Positions 12,549 to 23,239 of a DNA stretch of 64,000 nucleotides are shown piece by piece. The stretch covers positions 1-64,000 of the forward strand of contig JSYX01000062.1 of the NCBI GenBank assembly GCA_000787465.1, written 5' to 3'. Position 1 is the first letter of the stretch, and each line of letters opens with the position of its first letter. The stretch is from Thermomucor indicae-seudaticae (lineage: Eukaryota; Mucoromycota; Mucoromycetes; Mucorales; Lichtheimiaceae). The translations under genes and the position numbers were made by a program. Under the pieces are notes generated by a model. That model saw nothing but the letters and a program-made list of their open reading frames with translations. It was not told the origin of the DNA and made no database searches.

Positions 12549-12904
12549 TGATCTTGATTGATATGACGTATATACAGTAGAAAAAAGAGATAAGAGAAAG
12601 AGAAAAAGACTCTACCGTAAAGAATGTTGTCAAAATTTGGCTTTTTATACGGTTCAATACAGAATGTGACACGCTTGTCCAATGACGCCCTTATTCTCAA
12701 TGATCTTTTATCAACGTTATTTTGTAATAATACACGCTAGACGCACAAGATGCGTTCCATCCGGTCCACACACCTTTGGTTTCTTTGATTGAACAAGAAG
12801 TACCAAAGAACAATAGGATTGGACAAAGTTAAGGTTTGCCCAATTTGGGTGCACGAACGGATGAGGGCGCATTCCTTGAAAAATCAATCAAGTATTGTAC
12901 TGTA
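12549..12904. promoter_or_regulatory. Argonaute upstream region between start codon and MITE
   Basis: This 356-bp stretch lies between the Argonaute start codon and the inserted MITE. It should hold the proximal promoter and 5' UTR. It is purine-rich just upstream of the ATG on the plus strand (pyrimidine-rich in the gene's direction). I did not identify a specific element. Confidence 0.4.
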
Positions 12905-13384
12905 CGGTCAAACCTGGCTATAAGCAACAGGTCTATGCAGAACCTTTTGTTGCTTATATTGAGGCTTAGTCCCACAGATAAAATAAGAGTTTCTCTTCGT
13001 TCGTTTTCTGCAGCAAAGTACGGGTCTCGTTCACGAGTCGAATTTCCTTGCAACTTTATCCTACGCTTATACCAGGCAGTATTAGATCAGTACAGCAATG
13101 TAAATGTCCTTGCGCTTTCTCTTTGCAGTAACAGTGATAAACGACGTCAGACGACATGGTGTTAAGAGCAAAGAGAAAAGCTTAAAATGTTACGAGCAGA
13201 ATAGTGTTACTGTGCTTATAGCAATGGGGTTCACACTATGTGAAACTAAGCTTTGTTCATCAGTATCTTGTTGCTAATGCTTATAGCCAGATTTTCTGCC
13301 AAATGTCTTAGAAGAAAGTTCAAATAGTCGAATAAAAATCGATGCGAGCTTAAAGCTGAATGTGCTTATAACGAGGTTTGACTG
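12905..13384. mobile_element. pogo/Tigger-like MITE with TA target duplication
   Basis: A 480-bp non-coding element with terminal inverted repeats. The left end reads CGGTCAAACCTGGCTATAAG and the right end, read inward, CAGTCAAACCTCGTTATAAG; they match at 19 of the first 22 positions. Each end is flanked by TA (12903-12904 and 13385-13386), the target duplication of the Tc1/mariner/pogo superfamily. The CAGTCAAACCT-type terminus resembles pogo/Fot/Tigger elements. A subterminal hairpin (12918-12929 against 12948-12958) and several inner GCTTATA-type copies are also present. There is no transposase frame, so the element is non-autonomous. It sits between threonine dehydratase and Argonaute, 65 bp past the former's stop codon. 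Confidence 0.8.
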
Positions 13385-13448
13385 TATTACCAACATGCTC
13401 ACGAGTAAAGAGTCCATCCTGAATGTATCTTGTCTATATGTACTTTTC

Positions 13449-15298
13449 TTATTGTAAAAGGAATGTCTTGTAAACAACATTGTCTGTTTCTTCGACATAA
13501 TGATAATTAAGTTTTTGCAGAAATTCACTGAATGCATCGTTATCTTCTGGAGGTACTTGTATACCGACAAAGACTTTACCCATATCTATAACCGTTCCCT
13601 ATACCGTCAGATATCGAGTCAACGGATTTGTACACTTGACAGGGACTTACCATCACCATGATTTCGATAATTAAATAATGAAACGTTCCACTCAGAATGC
13701 AGACCTTGTAAGAACTTCATCAGGGCACCAGGCCGCTCCGGAAATACTAGAAACAAACGAGATGATGTTATGTTAGGGACTCTTTTGCACCCGTTCCCAT
13801 CTTGTTGCTTACCGAATCGAAAAACGCGTTCGTTCTTTGGATGTGCTCGCCCACCAACCATATAACGAGCATGCGTCTTGGCAAGCTCATTATGACTGAC
13901 ATCCCAACCTTCCATACCATCTTCCCGCCAACCTTTCAAAACCTGTTCGACTTCGGCCGCGAGATTCTGAACCTTGAAACTGATGTAAACATGTGCCTTT
14001 TCCGGATCAGAATACCGGTATGTAAACTCTGTGATCGCACGTGGATGGACATGGCGAATCATCTTCATAAAGCTGCCCGGCCGTTCCGGAATAATGACGT
14101 TACAGAAAGCCTCGGTTTGCTCACCGAGCTCTGCGCGTTCGCTGATAAATCGCAGTCGATCAAAGTTGACATTGGCTCCGGAGATAATACAGACATGTAC
14201 ACCCTTCTTCCGCATTTCAGGATGCTGTGCAAGGTATCGCTTCGCACCGGCTACCGAGACTGCTCCCGTAGGCTCGCAAATCGCCCGAGTATCTGTGAAT
14301 AATCTTTAGCCTTATGGGAGCTGCTTAGTCAGTAGCAAAGAAAGGAAACGGCGGGTTCTACCTTGGAATACATCCTTGATCGAAGCACATATTTCGTCGT
14401 TCGTGACATTGACCATATCATCCACCACACTCATCGCTAGCCTGAACGTCTCTTCGCCCACTGCTCTGACAGCTGCACCATCTGCAAACAGACCCACTTC
14501 GCGGAGCTGGACCCTGCTCTTTTTCGACAAGCTCTGGGTCATGGCATTCGCATCCTCCGCTTCGACGCCGATGATCTTGATATGAGGAGCAATTCGCTTC
14601 ACGTAGCTTCCAATGCCGGCAATCAGACCGCCGCCTCCCACGCAGACGTAAATGGCCGCGATATCGTTTGGATCGTGCTGTCGCAAGATTTCCATACCAA
14701 TTGTGCCTTGACCTGCAATAACGTACGGATCGTCAAAGGGCGGGATATTCGTCAGTCCCTCTTGCTCCATCAACCGCGCGCACTCGAGTTTTGCTTCGTC
14801 AAAGTCGTTGCCGTGCAGGACGACCTCCGCACCTAGCCGCTGCACGTTGCGCCACTTGATGGCCGGCGACGGCACAGGCATCACGATTTTGGCCTTGATA
14901 CCCAGCTTCTGTGCAGCCATCGCCACACCCTGAGCATGGTTTCCAGCAGAGCAAGCAATAACACCCGCCTTCTTTTCTTCTGGGCTCAGGTGAGCCACCT
15001 TGTTGTACGCTCCGCGAATCTTGAACGAAAACACAGGGTGCAAATCCTCTCGCTTCAAGTAGATACGCGCATCATCACCGAGTTTGGCATTCAAGTTCAC
15101 GGCTTCTTGGAGTGGCGTTTCATTGACGATCTCGTAGACGCGCGACGTCAGAATAAGTCGTAGGTAATCGGGATGACTGTCGGCTTCCCTGTAAGTAATA
15201 GCGTTCGCTGACAAATTGCTTTTCAAGTGCGGTGCTGGGCAGCTGGTATCCGTCTCAACAAGTGCCTCCCCGCGAGGCGATCCGTTTCCAAATGACAT
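13449..15298 (-). CDS. ILV1: Threonine dehydratase (biosynthetic, isoleucine pathway)
   Basis: This PLP enzyme deaminates threonine to 2-oxobutyrate, the first committed step to isoleucine, usually in mitochondria. The long first exon shows the PLP-lysine motif [10 protein letters not shown], the substrate loop [10 protein letters not shown] and the phosphate-binding GGGGLIAG. After an intron come [14 protein letters not shown] and [17 protein letters not shown], and then two ACT-like regulatory segments ([20 protein letters not shown] and [14 protein letters not shown]), which in this family sense isoleucine and valine. The last exon ends [11 protein letters not shown], with the stop at 13449-13451. 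Catalytic and regulatory parts are complete. A mitochondrial targeting peptide is not obvious at the N-terminus ([15 protein letters not shown]). Confidence 0.95.
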
Positions 15299-15769
15299 GT
15301 TAAGGCGATCAGAAGGAAGGGTAAAAAAGTTTGGAGAACACCTTTTTTGGTTATTCGGAGTTGTCTAAAGATGTGTCATTGTGATGGAGCAGTGCACTCC
15401 GCCAGGCACGAAGCCCTGCCTCCTTCGTCCTTCGATGACAGGTATAGCTACCCGATAAATAAAAAAGGGTCTGTGCGACATAAACTCCAGGGTAGCAAAA
15501 CATTTGGAATATTATGACGCTATATGATAGAAAAGACTCACATGTCGAGTTCAATAACAAGACAGATCTAATAACTGCATAAACATATAAAACTGTTTGC
15601 GCTGCACGTTTCATTCTCGGGGGCCCCCGTTTCCTGCCACTTATAAGTCACGCGGCTTTCATTTGAAAACATGATGCAAGATTTGTATTGACAGGTGAAT
15701 GTAAATATCATAACATTCGAGAACAAGAATTACAGGAGGGGTTGGTTAGAGAGAAGACGAATTGATTAA
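15299..15769. other. Intergenic, no gene seen
   Basis: This is the upstream region of threonine dehydratase and the 3' side of the Ser-rich gene. Nothing recognisable was found. Confidence 0.4.
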
Positions 15770-17140
15770 TTATACTCCATATGAAATTTCAAAGCGACCT
15801 TTCTTGATGACTACATTGGTTCGCTGGCGGCATTTATCGGAAGCTCCCATGGAAGTCGAGGAATGTTCTTGGGTAACCGTCGGCTTTGGCGGCTGCATAT
15901 CCTGCATCATCATCAAAGAACGCACCTTGTCTGATGAACACGACTTGCTGTGTCGCTTTCTTCGGGTTGCAGGATGAGGAGGAAGGTCGTCTTTTGTCGT
16001 GACGCCGTCTGGATTCCGCCAGAACTCTTCGTCCCATATCTGCGGCGGCGGCTGCTTTGCGTGATGGCAAGTGTGTACAGATAGCCCACTACTTTTCCAA
16101 GACAGACATTCGTCGTCCTCAGTGGTTGTGGTCTCTGAAGCGCGTCGGCCTTCGGGATAGTCGGGTGGAGGCATTAAAAGAGATGAGCCATTGCTGGATA
16201 TAAGATGGGTTTCATCTTGGTCGTAATAGCAACAGCAACACGTACTGCTGTTGTTACTGCTGATATTCCGGCATTCGCTGCAGGTTTGACTGTCTGGAAC
16301 CTGATCATCATCTGGGAGAATCTTGATCCCGGCCATATCTGCAAACTCTTTGGCGGTCAAGTCTTCGGAATTTACAGTGATGTTGGACGAGGAGATATAG
16401 GATACGTAGGAATAGTTTCGGACATGACAAGATGTCTTGCTGCGTCTGTGACCAGGTCTAGCTGGTGCAGACAAGGTAGAACCCGTCTGAAGGCTGGCCG
16501 TATGGCGGTGCTTTGGGCGATGGCCTGGCCGCACAATCTGGTCGTTGGCCAGCGACGAAGAAGGCTCCCGTTTGACGAGGATACTTGGTAAAGGCTGTTT
16601 GTCTGGGTCCTGCCAGCAAATGACTCTGGGCGGAGATCGCATCGAATCATCGTTGCTGCTAGGTGCTGTCAATGCGTTTCGTGCCATATTAGTGACTTCG
16701 TCCTCTTCTTGCTTTTTCCTCGATTTGCCTAGATCAAGCTTTGTTTGTGATAATGACTGTTTGCGATAACGGTATCGCTCAAACAACGCATCGTTGGCAA
16801 ACGCATGTTGGCTGCTGCCACTGCTGCTACTTCTGCGCGACGTGCGTCTTCGGGCATCGAAATAGGCTTGTTCACTATGGCTGCAGAGTGTCTGAAAGAA
16901 TGTGCTGATAGAGGAACGACGTTGTTGAGGATTGGAATAAGGTGTTGTATCTTCGGCTTCGTTGTCGCCATTATGACGAGAATAGAATGACAGTGAGCTG
17001 GCTAACTTGCCGAAGAAGCCCAAACCAGACTTGAATCTGGAGAATTTGCTGCCCGTCTGCTCTTCCTCAGCCGTGCTTTTGTGTTCGCTCGATCGACGAC
17101 TACTGGATTTGACTGACGGTGCAGAAAGCGCAATCGTCAT
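15770..17140 (-). CDS. Ser-rich, probably disordered protein of unknown function
   Basis: A single open frame of 456 residues. The N-terminal third is basic and Ser/Arg-rich (KSSSRRSSEHKS, RRRTSRRSSSSGSS), with a short segment SRFKSGLGFFGKLASSLSFY that could form an amphipathic helix. The middle holds a Cys cluster (SQTCSECR...STCCCCYY) and Pro-rich stretches. The C-terminus ends in the ordered-looking motif NVVIKKGRFEISYGV. Many RRxS sites suggest phosphorylation by basophilic kinases, which is inference only. I do not recognise the family. Codon-like composition over a long single frame and a clear ATG support a real gene. Confidence 0.7.
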   Translation of the reverse strand: MTIALSAPSVKSSSRRSSEHKSTAEEEQTGSKFSRFKSGLGFFGKLASSLSFYSRHNGDNEAEDTTPYSNPQQRRSSISTFFQTLCSHSEQAYFDARRRTSRRSSSSGSSQHAFANDALFERYRYRKQSLSQTKLDLGKSRKKQEEDEVTNMARNALTAPSSNDDSMRSPPRVICWQDPDKQPLPSILVKREPSSSLANDQIVRPGHRPKHRHTASLQTGSTLSAPARPGHRRSKTSCHVRNYSYVSYISSSNITVNSEDLTAKEFADMAGIKILPDDDQVPDSQTCSECRNISSNNSSTCCCCYYDQDETHLISSNGSSLLMPPPDYPEGRRASETTTTEDDECLSWKSSGLSVHTCHHAKQPPPQIWDEEFWRNPDGVTTKDDLPPHPATRRKRHSKSCSSDKVRSLMMMQDMQPPKPTVTQEHSSTSMGASDKCRQRTNVVIKKGRFEISYGV

Positions 17141-17602
17141 CGACTAACGACCAGGATATTGGATTTCAAAACAACAAGACAAAGGAAAGAAAAGACAAAA
17201 AGGAAAATAAATATATCAAAATTGAAGAAATTGGAGAATAATCGAGGGACGTGGAAAAAAAAGGGAGAGACAACCTGTTATAATGGTTGGCTTATTAGGG
17301 GCAGATGCAACCACAGAGGAGGAGAACGAAATTAAGAAGATGTATGGAACCTTTGCCAATGGGTCGTCCCTTTTTGGGGGGGATGTCAGGGCACACAGTG
17401 GGACTTCTACTCAGCAAAACCCTCTGTGCTTGCCAACATCTTACTAGCGGTCTTTTTCCAAACACTGTCTTAAGAAAATTTGTTTCAAACGGAACTGCAC
17501 AAAAAGGTAACTAAATGGTCCCACACGTCACGTTGCATTACGCAAGCAAGAAAGTCGAGCTTTCTGCCCCAGTCTAATACTGTCTATCAACTCTTTCCGA
17601 AA
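17141..17602. other. Divergent intergenic region
   Basis: This space separates the divergent starts of the Ser-rich gene (minus) and the PI31-like gene (plus), so it probably carries both promoters. It includes purine-rich tracts near 17180-17260. No gene was found. Confidence 0.4.
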
Positions 17603-19199
17603 ATGTCGCAAAACCTGCTTGATCCGTCTTCGATCTTGCATACCATTACGCAGATCGTGCCGAAGAATCTCGAATCTTCATACGATGCGCTCGCAGCAGC
17701 AACCCATGCTATCATGTTGAGTGTCGGATTCCGCTTTCAAGGACTTGGCGACGATGCGCGACTAGGTAGGTTGTACTTCCTGTCTTCTTCCCATGTTTTG
17801 GCTCTTTGGCACCCCAAGTCAAAAATGGAAAGTCTGGAAGAGTGGTTTATTTTCAAACCTCTGTGTGTGTGTGTGTGTGGATGGCGGGTTGTACCATGCA
17901 TGAATAATAAAGGAAGACGACCAATAATTTATGCGAAACATTTATTAAGACGTGTTCTTTGTTTATTATTTGGGATCTTGAAGAAGGCGACGGTTCGACA
18001 AGAGTATTGCCAGAAAACTGGAATGCCAATGGACCGCAATCCTACGCTTTTCGCTATAGTCATCCTCAGTCAAGTCTAACGTTTGTCATCAAATCGCTTA
18101 AATTGGGTGATCGGTGGATAGTCCATGGTTTGGGTATAGGGGTGAGCATAGAAACACGACGGACTTTCCCTTATAGACCTTGACACTAAACAGTGGGAAA
18201 CTATTAGGACGATAAGACAGCGACGCTCGATATAGCTGTGCAGGATTATACGTCAACGTCATTTTTCCCATACAATCCCAAGGAGTCCAAAGAGCCTCTG
18301 GTGCACGGATTCATATCCACAAGTCGTTTTAACGACTTCATTGTACTGTACAAAATCAATATCCTCCAGCGGTTAATTCCTGGGCTGCAGAAGCCGGGAT
18401 ATGAAGAATCCAGGTAAAATGCACGCAAATAAGGAAAAGCTTCTCAGACCCTGACACGTTTTCTGCACTATTATTAGTAGTGTCACTACATCTACCGCTG
18501 ATAACAGGCAGCAACCGCAGCCATCACGCCCTGCCCCGGAAGCAGGACCTCGACCGCCTATCTATGATGACTTCAACCCCCCTTTCGAGTGAGTTCCGTT
18601 TGTCCGATGCATCACATGCCCTGACAATGAAAATTAACTTCCATTTCCCTTGAGCCCCAGGAACCCTTACAGCGTAGGGCGGTCTGATCTGGAACCTCTT
18701 GGTGGAGGTCTACGCATGCCTGGGTAATTATCATCTCGATAGTTGGGCCATGTGCACGTTGATTCTTAACAATGCTGTGTATCTAGCAGTGGCGACGGTA
18801 TGTTTGTTGGACCCGAGCACCCTATGTTTACGGGACGTCGTGATGACAATGACACGAGTGGTATCTTTGGGGGACCGCAGCCATTACCGAGGTGAGGAAA
18901 GGACTGAGTACTTTGAATATTGGTCTTTGGCTTATGCATGTATTTTTCTTCCTTCGAAAGGGGAGCTGTTCCTCCAGGAGCTCGCTTTGACCCAATCGGA
19001 CCTTTCGGCAACTTGCCTGGACGAGGCATTGGTCCAAGACCTGGCCGTGGACCCCGTGGTGGTCCACGCGGTGGTTTCTTTAGTGGTGAGCCAGATAATG
19101 ACGAGTTGCCTCCTCCCGTAAGTCAAGACAAGGCTAATGAAGAATGAACTCTTGTTTGAACGTTATCTTTAATAGGGTAGTGGAGACATGTTCCTTTGA
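17603..19199 (+). CDS. PSMF1: PI31-like proteasome regulator (PSMF1/Fub1 family)
   Basis: A gene of seven or more exons. The N-terminal FP domain reads HAIMLSVGFRFQGLGDDARL, then LPENWNANGPQSYAFRYSHP, LTFVIKSLKLGDRWIVHGLG and TATLDIAVQDYTSTSFFPYN, matching the PI31 order. A Pro/Gly/Arg-rich tail follows, assembled from small exons: SRPAPEAGPRPPIYDDFNPP, NPYSVGRSDLEPLGGG, MFVGPEHPMFTGRRDD and GAVPPGARFDPIGPFG. The last exon gives GSGDMFL and the stop. PI31 proteins bind the 20S proteasome and act in its inhibition or assembly. The final MFL resembles the hydrophobic-aromatic-X C-terminus used to dock in the core particle. Exon ends were chosen at GT...AG sites that keep frame. Confidence 0.85.
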
Positions 19200-20181
19200 T
19201 GAGCATAAGCATTAGTTTTTTGCGAAATAAAAATGAACATGGGGCATGCCTTGTGGACCTGAACATGGATTTGTTTGCACGTGGAGTCACCTTAAATACA
19301 ACGTGAGCTTCTCCACATCTTGATACATAGCTGCTAAGTGAACAGTGCGATACAAATTCAAAAGAACAGGAGACGATCTGAGACTCCCTTCTGATCAAGC
19401 AATGCGCCTCTGCCTCGCATAACATTTACGGGTGATATTGGCTAATCGCAACAGAAAACGATCCTGCATATCCCTGTGACATTTGCCGTGTTAACTTAGG
19501 AATCTACAGTTCGCCGTAATACAGTAAGTCGTATTTGCGTCGGTCATGTCAGGCATTTGTCCACCTTGCCAATGAACAAAGACGAGGGAGCCAGTACGAC
19601 TGACGCCTTCATCAAAGTGGATGTGAGCGAAGCTACTGTCTGACCCGGCGACCTGTACCTACATCACAGCCAGCTCCTGTTTGTTCTGGCTAGCCACTCA
19701 CAGGGTCGCAGGTATATTACATGGGCCATGGGCTACAGGGCCTGGTTGACTGTTACACAGTGGTTCTGACGCAAGCGAAAATTTTCTGATGAACGTCAGT
19801 TTTGGAAGAAACCCCAACGTGTCTTTTTTCTTTCAAAACGTTATTAGTGTAGGTATGTCATTTCGAGGCTTTTGCGATTGGGGCAGACCAGGCAGTGTCA
19901 AAGGATGATAACCCAAAATGTATCGTGCTTTTACGAACAACGTGAAATTGCCAGTAGGGCAATTCTTGATGATACAATCTTCTCTCTGATCAACTTGCCT
20001 GTCTGCCATCGTCTTTTTGTTGTTTCTTGATTCACTCATTGTTCCGTCTGTAGGTAAACTTTTTTGATCGTTAGTGATTACTTTTCTGTACATTACAAAA
20101 TGAATAAAAGCTGTCTTTTTTGCTTTCTTTCATCTTCTCAGCTTTTCCTTGCTTTTTCTTCTTGCTTAATCGTTGTCCATC
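19200..20181. other. Intergenic region of about 980 bp, no gene seen
   Basis: This lies between the PI31-like stop and the cyclophilin start, both on the plus strand. Open stretches here are short and show no family signature. Confidence 0.4.
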
Positions 20182-20989
20182 ATGGTAATGTCTATGTCTC
20201 TCTTGTTGTAAACTCTGGGCAATGAGTCTACGGCGTGCTTATTGATTGTTGATCAGTCTGTCACATTGCACACAGATCTTGGCGATCTCAAGATTGAAGT
20301 CTTTTGTGAAGCAGTACCCAACACAGCCGAAGTAATTGATCAATGTTCAAGTAAAGTGAGCGAAATGAACGACTGACTCTTGCGATTATAGAATTTCCTC
20401 GCGTTATGTGCGAGCGGTTATTATGACAACAATCTATTTCATCGCAACATTGCTGGATTCATGGTGCAGGTGAAAATAAAGCTGGTAAAGACAGAGAGAG
20501 ACAAGGAGGATGCTAACCTTTGAACGATTAGACAGGTGATCCTACGGGTACAGGAAAAGGTGGCAACTCTATCTGGGGACGCAAGTTTAATGACGAGATT
20601 CGTTCAACGTTAAAGGTTTGTTGGGTTAGAGACACACAATATGCGGATCAGATATTCATTCGGTATGTAGCATAATGCGCGAGGGATAGTTTCCATGGCC
20701 AACTCGGGTCCAAACACCAATGGATCTCAGTTCTTTATCACGTACGCCAAACATCCTCACTTGGACACAAAGTACACTGTTTTCGGAAAGTAAGTCTGTG
20801 GTTGGAGCAAGGACTACAAAGGAAGGAAAAACAGAGTGACACTCCATGTATAGAGTCATTGATGGTGCGGATACAACGTTGGATGCGATTGAAAAAGTGC
20901 CTGTAGACGAGAAACATCGACCGATTCAAGAAGTCCGTATTCGAAGCGTGACCATCCACGCGAACCCTATTGCAGATAAGGCACTTTAA
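20182..20989 (+). CDS. PPIL3: Cyclophilin-type peptidyl-prolyl isomerase, PPIL3
   Basis: Six exons (20182-20184, 20257-20331, 20392-20469, 20532-20615, 20671-20789, 20854-20989) give 164 residues. The first exon is only the ATG; the second starts [17 protein letters not shown]. Active-site signatures follow: [53 protein letters not shown] and [12 protein letters not shown]. The catalytic Arg in FHRN and the FFIT segment are present. Order and length match human PPIL3 (cyclophilin J), which associates with spliceosomes. The protein ends ITIHANP-like ([13 protein letters not shown]). An intron directly after the start codon is unusual but splices cleanly (GTAATG...GATCAG). Confidence 0.95.
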
Positions 20990-21776
20990 TTCGTAGAAGA
21001 GTAATAAAGGATGTCGTGGTAAGGCATCGCCATCAACTGGTTCTGGTCGTTTGATTTGGAAGAAGCGATCAGCAGGAATCGTCGAAAGATTCGGCTTATT
21101 TGGCGGCGACGGTTGTCCTTATGTCTTTCAGGCTTATTTGCTTTTCCATTTCGAGTGCCCATCGTTGTTCATTTTCCAAGCAAATGATTCGACGTTGATC
21201 CCGAATAAATTGCTGGACACGCTCGTAGCGGGTTTCGTGTGGCATGGGTTGCTAATGTCATGGTGTGTTATCATTTGTATGTGTTGCGCACTTTTTAACT
21301 GGATCAGAGACAGGGTCAGAAATCTTACCTTGGATTGGTGGAAAGCAAGGTTAGCGTGGGTCAAGGAGCCATAACGATGACACCGATCATGAAAGTAACT
21401 TCGAGTCCAAGAATCTGGTTTGAACCCTGCTTCTGCTATTGCTGCATACATGTTTGAATATGTATAAGGTGAGGAGAAAAAGCTTAACGGGGTGGCGATC
21501 ATCCACACATCGGAAATGACAGTTTATGCGCAGAATTACCTCGTTTTTTGAGGCAAATTTTCCATTGGCTTTCGGTGCACAGACGATCAACAAGAGAACC
21601 TTACAACATGGAATTTGTGAATTTATTACAAGTCTAAACACATACATTACCAAACAGCAAGGGAATATGTAATAGGGTATAGCAAAAAGAGAAAAGGGGG
21701 GATAAAGTATATATATAGATATATAAAATAATAGGAATATAATATGACCAGCATTCTTTTTTGGAATAGAGCAGGC
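20990..21776. other. Convergent 3' flanks, no gene seen
   Basis: This lies between the PPIL3 stop and the Zn2Cys6 stop. It is AT-rich near 21690-21760 (ATATATAGATATATA-type sequence). No coding signal was recognised. Confidence 0.4.
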
Positions 21777-22610
21777 TTAGGAAAATGACATGGCACGATC
21801 TTGAACAAAATAAGGTTGATGATGGTAACGGAACGGCGGTTCCTTGAAAGTGGCAGTCGGCGGTGGAGTAGGTAAAGTAGTAGACAGGCTGGGCAAGGTG
21901 ACTGGCTCATCATCGTTCAACAAGTCACGGATAGTGGTTGGCGCACTACTACCAGTAGTAGTACTACCGGAAGACGAAGAGACCGTGCTTGTCGAAGAAG
22001 ACGACGACAGCGAACAAGCCGAAGAGGTGGAGGATGACGTTGTCAAGGGAGGACGAAGGAGCGGTGGCAGCTGGAAGGGCCTGAGAGGGGTTGGAGTGAT
22101 TGGATAGGAAGCAGAGCGTGGGTGCTGCCATTTATGGTCATACGGGGCATGATGCAATGGCGCGTTGACGGAAGCTGATCCGAAAGCAGGCAAGGATGAT
22201 TCGGAGTTGTTCCTCATCAGAGCTCGGAGAATTGACTCTATAACACTTAGACGGTCTTCGATCGCTTCTACGGATAATCCCGCGTGTTTGTTGTTGTTGC
22301 TGCTGCTGCTGCTGGTGCTGGTGGTGGCGCCACTCCGATGATGACTGTTTGATGATTTCATGTTATGATGACTTTTTGCAGCATTGATGGCGCCAGCAGA
22401 TCGAGCTTTGTTGCTGTGCTGATTATGGTTATTATTGGCTGAAGTGACATATTTGCATTCTACTTTTGCTTTGATGCAACCAGCACAAGGCTTTTCACCA
22501 TTACATTTGGTCTTCTTCCGTCGGCATTCTCCACATGCACTGACAACTTTCAATCTCTTCCGTCTCGTCTTGTCGACTGGTAATGCATTGTTCACGGGAG
22601 TGTTCATCAT
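21777..22610 (-). CDS. Small Zn2Cys6 binuclear-cluster transcription factor
   Basis: A single-exon gene of 277 residues. A basic stretch (KTRRKRLK) precedes the Zn2Cys6 cluster at residues 26-52: C26, C29, C36, C42, C45 and C52 in CGECRRKKTKCNGEKPCAGC plus IKAKVEC. This has the C-x2-C-x6-C-x5-C-x2-C-x6-C spacing of Gal4-type DNA-binding domains. A short helical segment, GLSVEAIEDRLSVIESILRA (about 115-137), could be a dimerisation element. The rest is Ser/Thr/Pro-rich. The usual large fungal-specific middle domain is absent, so this is a short member of the class. The start is the first of two adjacent Met codons (22610, 22607); upstream codons are hydrophobic and unlikely to be translated. 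Confidence 0.88.
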   Translation of the reverse strand: MMNTPVNNALPVDKTRRKRLKVVSACGECRRKKTKCNGEKPCAGCIKAKVECKYVTSANNNHNQHSNKARSAGAINAAKSHHNMKSSNSHHRSGATTSTSSSSSNNNKHAGLSVEAIEDRLSVIESILRALMRNNSESSLPAFGSASVNAPLHHAPYDHKWQHPRSASYPITPTPLRPFQLPPLLRPPLTTSSSTSSACSLSSSSSTSTVSSSSGSTTTGSSAPTTIRDLLNDDEPVTLPSLSTTLPTPPPTATFKEPPFRYHHQPYFVQDRAMSFS

Positions 22611-23239
22611 GTACAAACGCGCAATGAGGTTGGAAAAGAATGTGAGAAAGAGAAAAACGTGTGGCTTTGTAAAGAATGGAAAAAGAAGGAGAAAGGGAAA
22701 GATGGAACCAAGGAAAGGAAAATAACGGTATTTATACTGAAGCTTGTCCTTGCAATATAAGATAGGTGTACACACCCACACAGACACACACACACAACGA
22801 CAGAGGGAGAGCGTGACTGGTTGCTACTTGCGGGCACGGATCCAGTGTCTCGGAGAGACAGAGAGAGAAGCCTGTTTACTGACAGTGCTCTCTTTCCGTG
22901 CCTCCCCCACGCACATACACATACGCATCCCTTTTCCTTCTCCCCTTTCCACCTCCTTTCCCATCACCTGTTTTTTGGCAATGTTTCTTCTTTGGTGCAT
23001 TTTGCAAGAGGGTGCACCAGCTAATAAGGTTCCAAGTCAGGCTGGAAAAGGGAATCATTGCCGATCCGATTTCGTGCCACAGACTACAACAGAGAGCCGG
23101 CTCGTGGACAAACTGCCCTGTTTGTCCAGGCATCAATTCTTTTTCAGGACAATGAGCACGCCCATCCAATTGTCGGAACCTGAACCTGAAGTAAAACGAT
23201 TACCCGAGTTACCGTGTTCCTTTACACCACTCTGTGGAG
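22611..23239. promoter_or_regulatory. Divergent promoter region with an upstream ORF
   Basis: This space separates the divergent Zn2Cys6 (minus) and methyltransferase (plus) starts. It contains a CA-rich tract (about 22770-22800) and CT-rich sequence (22900-22970). An upstream ORF at 23152-23247 (31 codons plus stop) overlaps the methyltransferase start at 23240 in another frame. Confidence 0.5.

Noticed and set aside
17480..18079. 199-codon plus-strand frame over the start of the PI31-like gene
   Set aside because: Only the part from the ATG at 17603 to the first donor site matches PI31; the remainder is intron read-through and antisense-like sequence.
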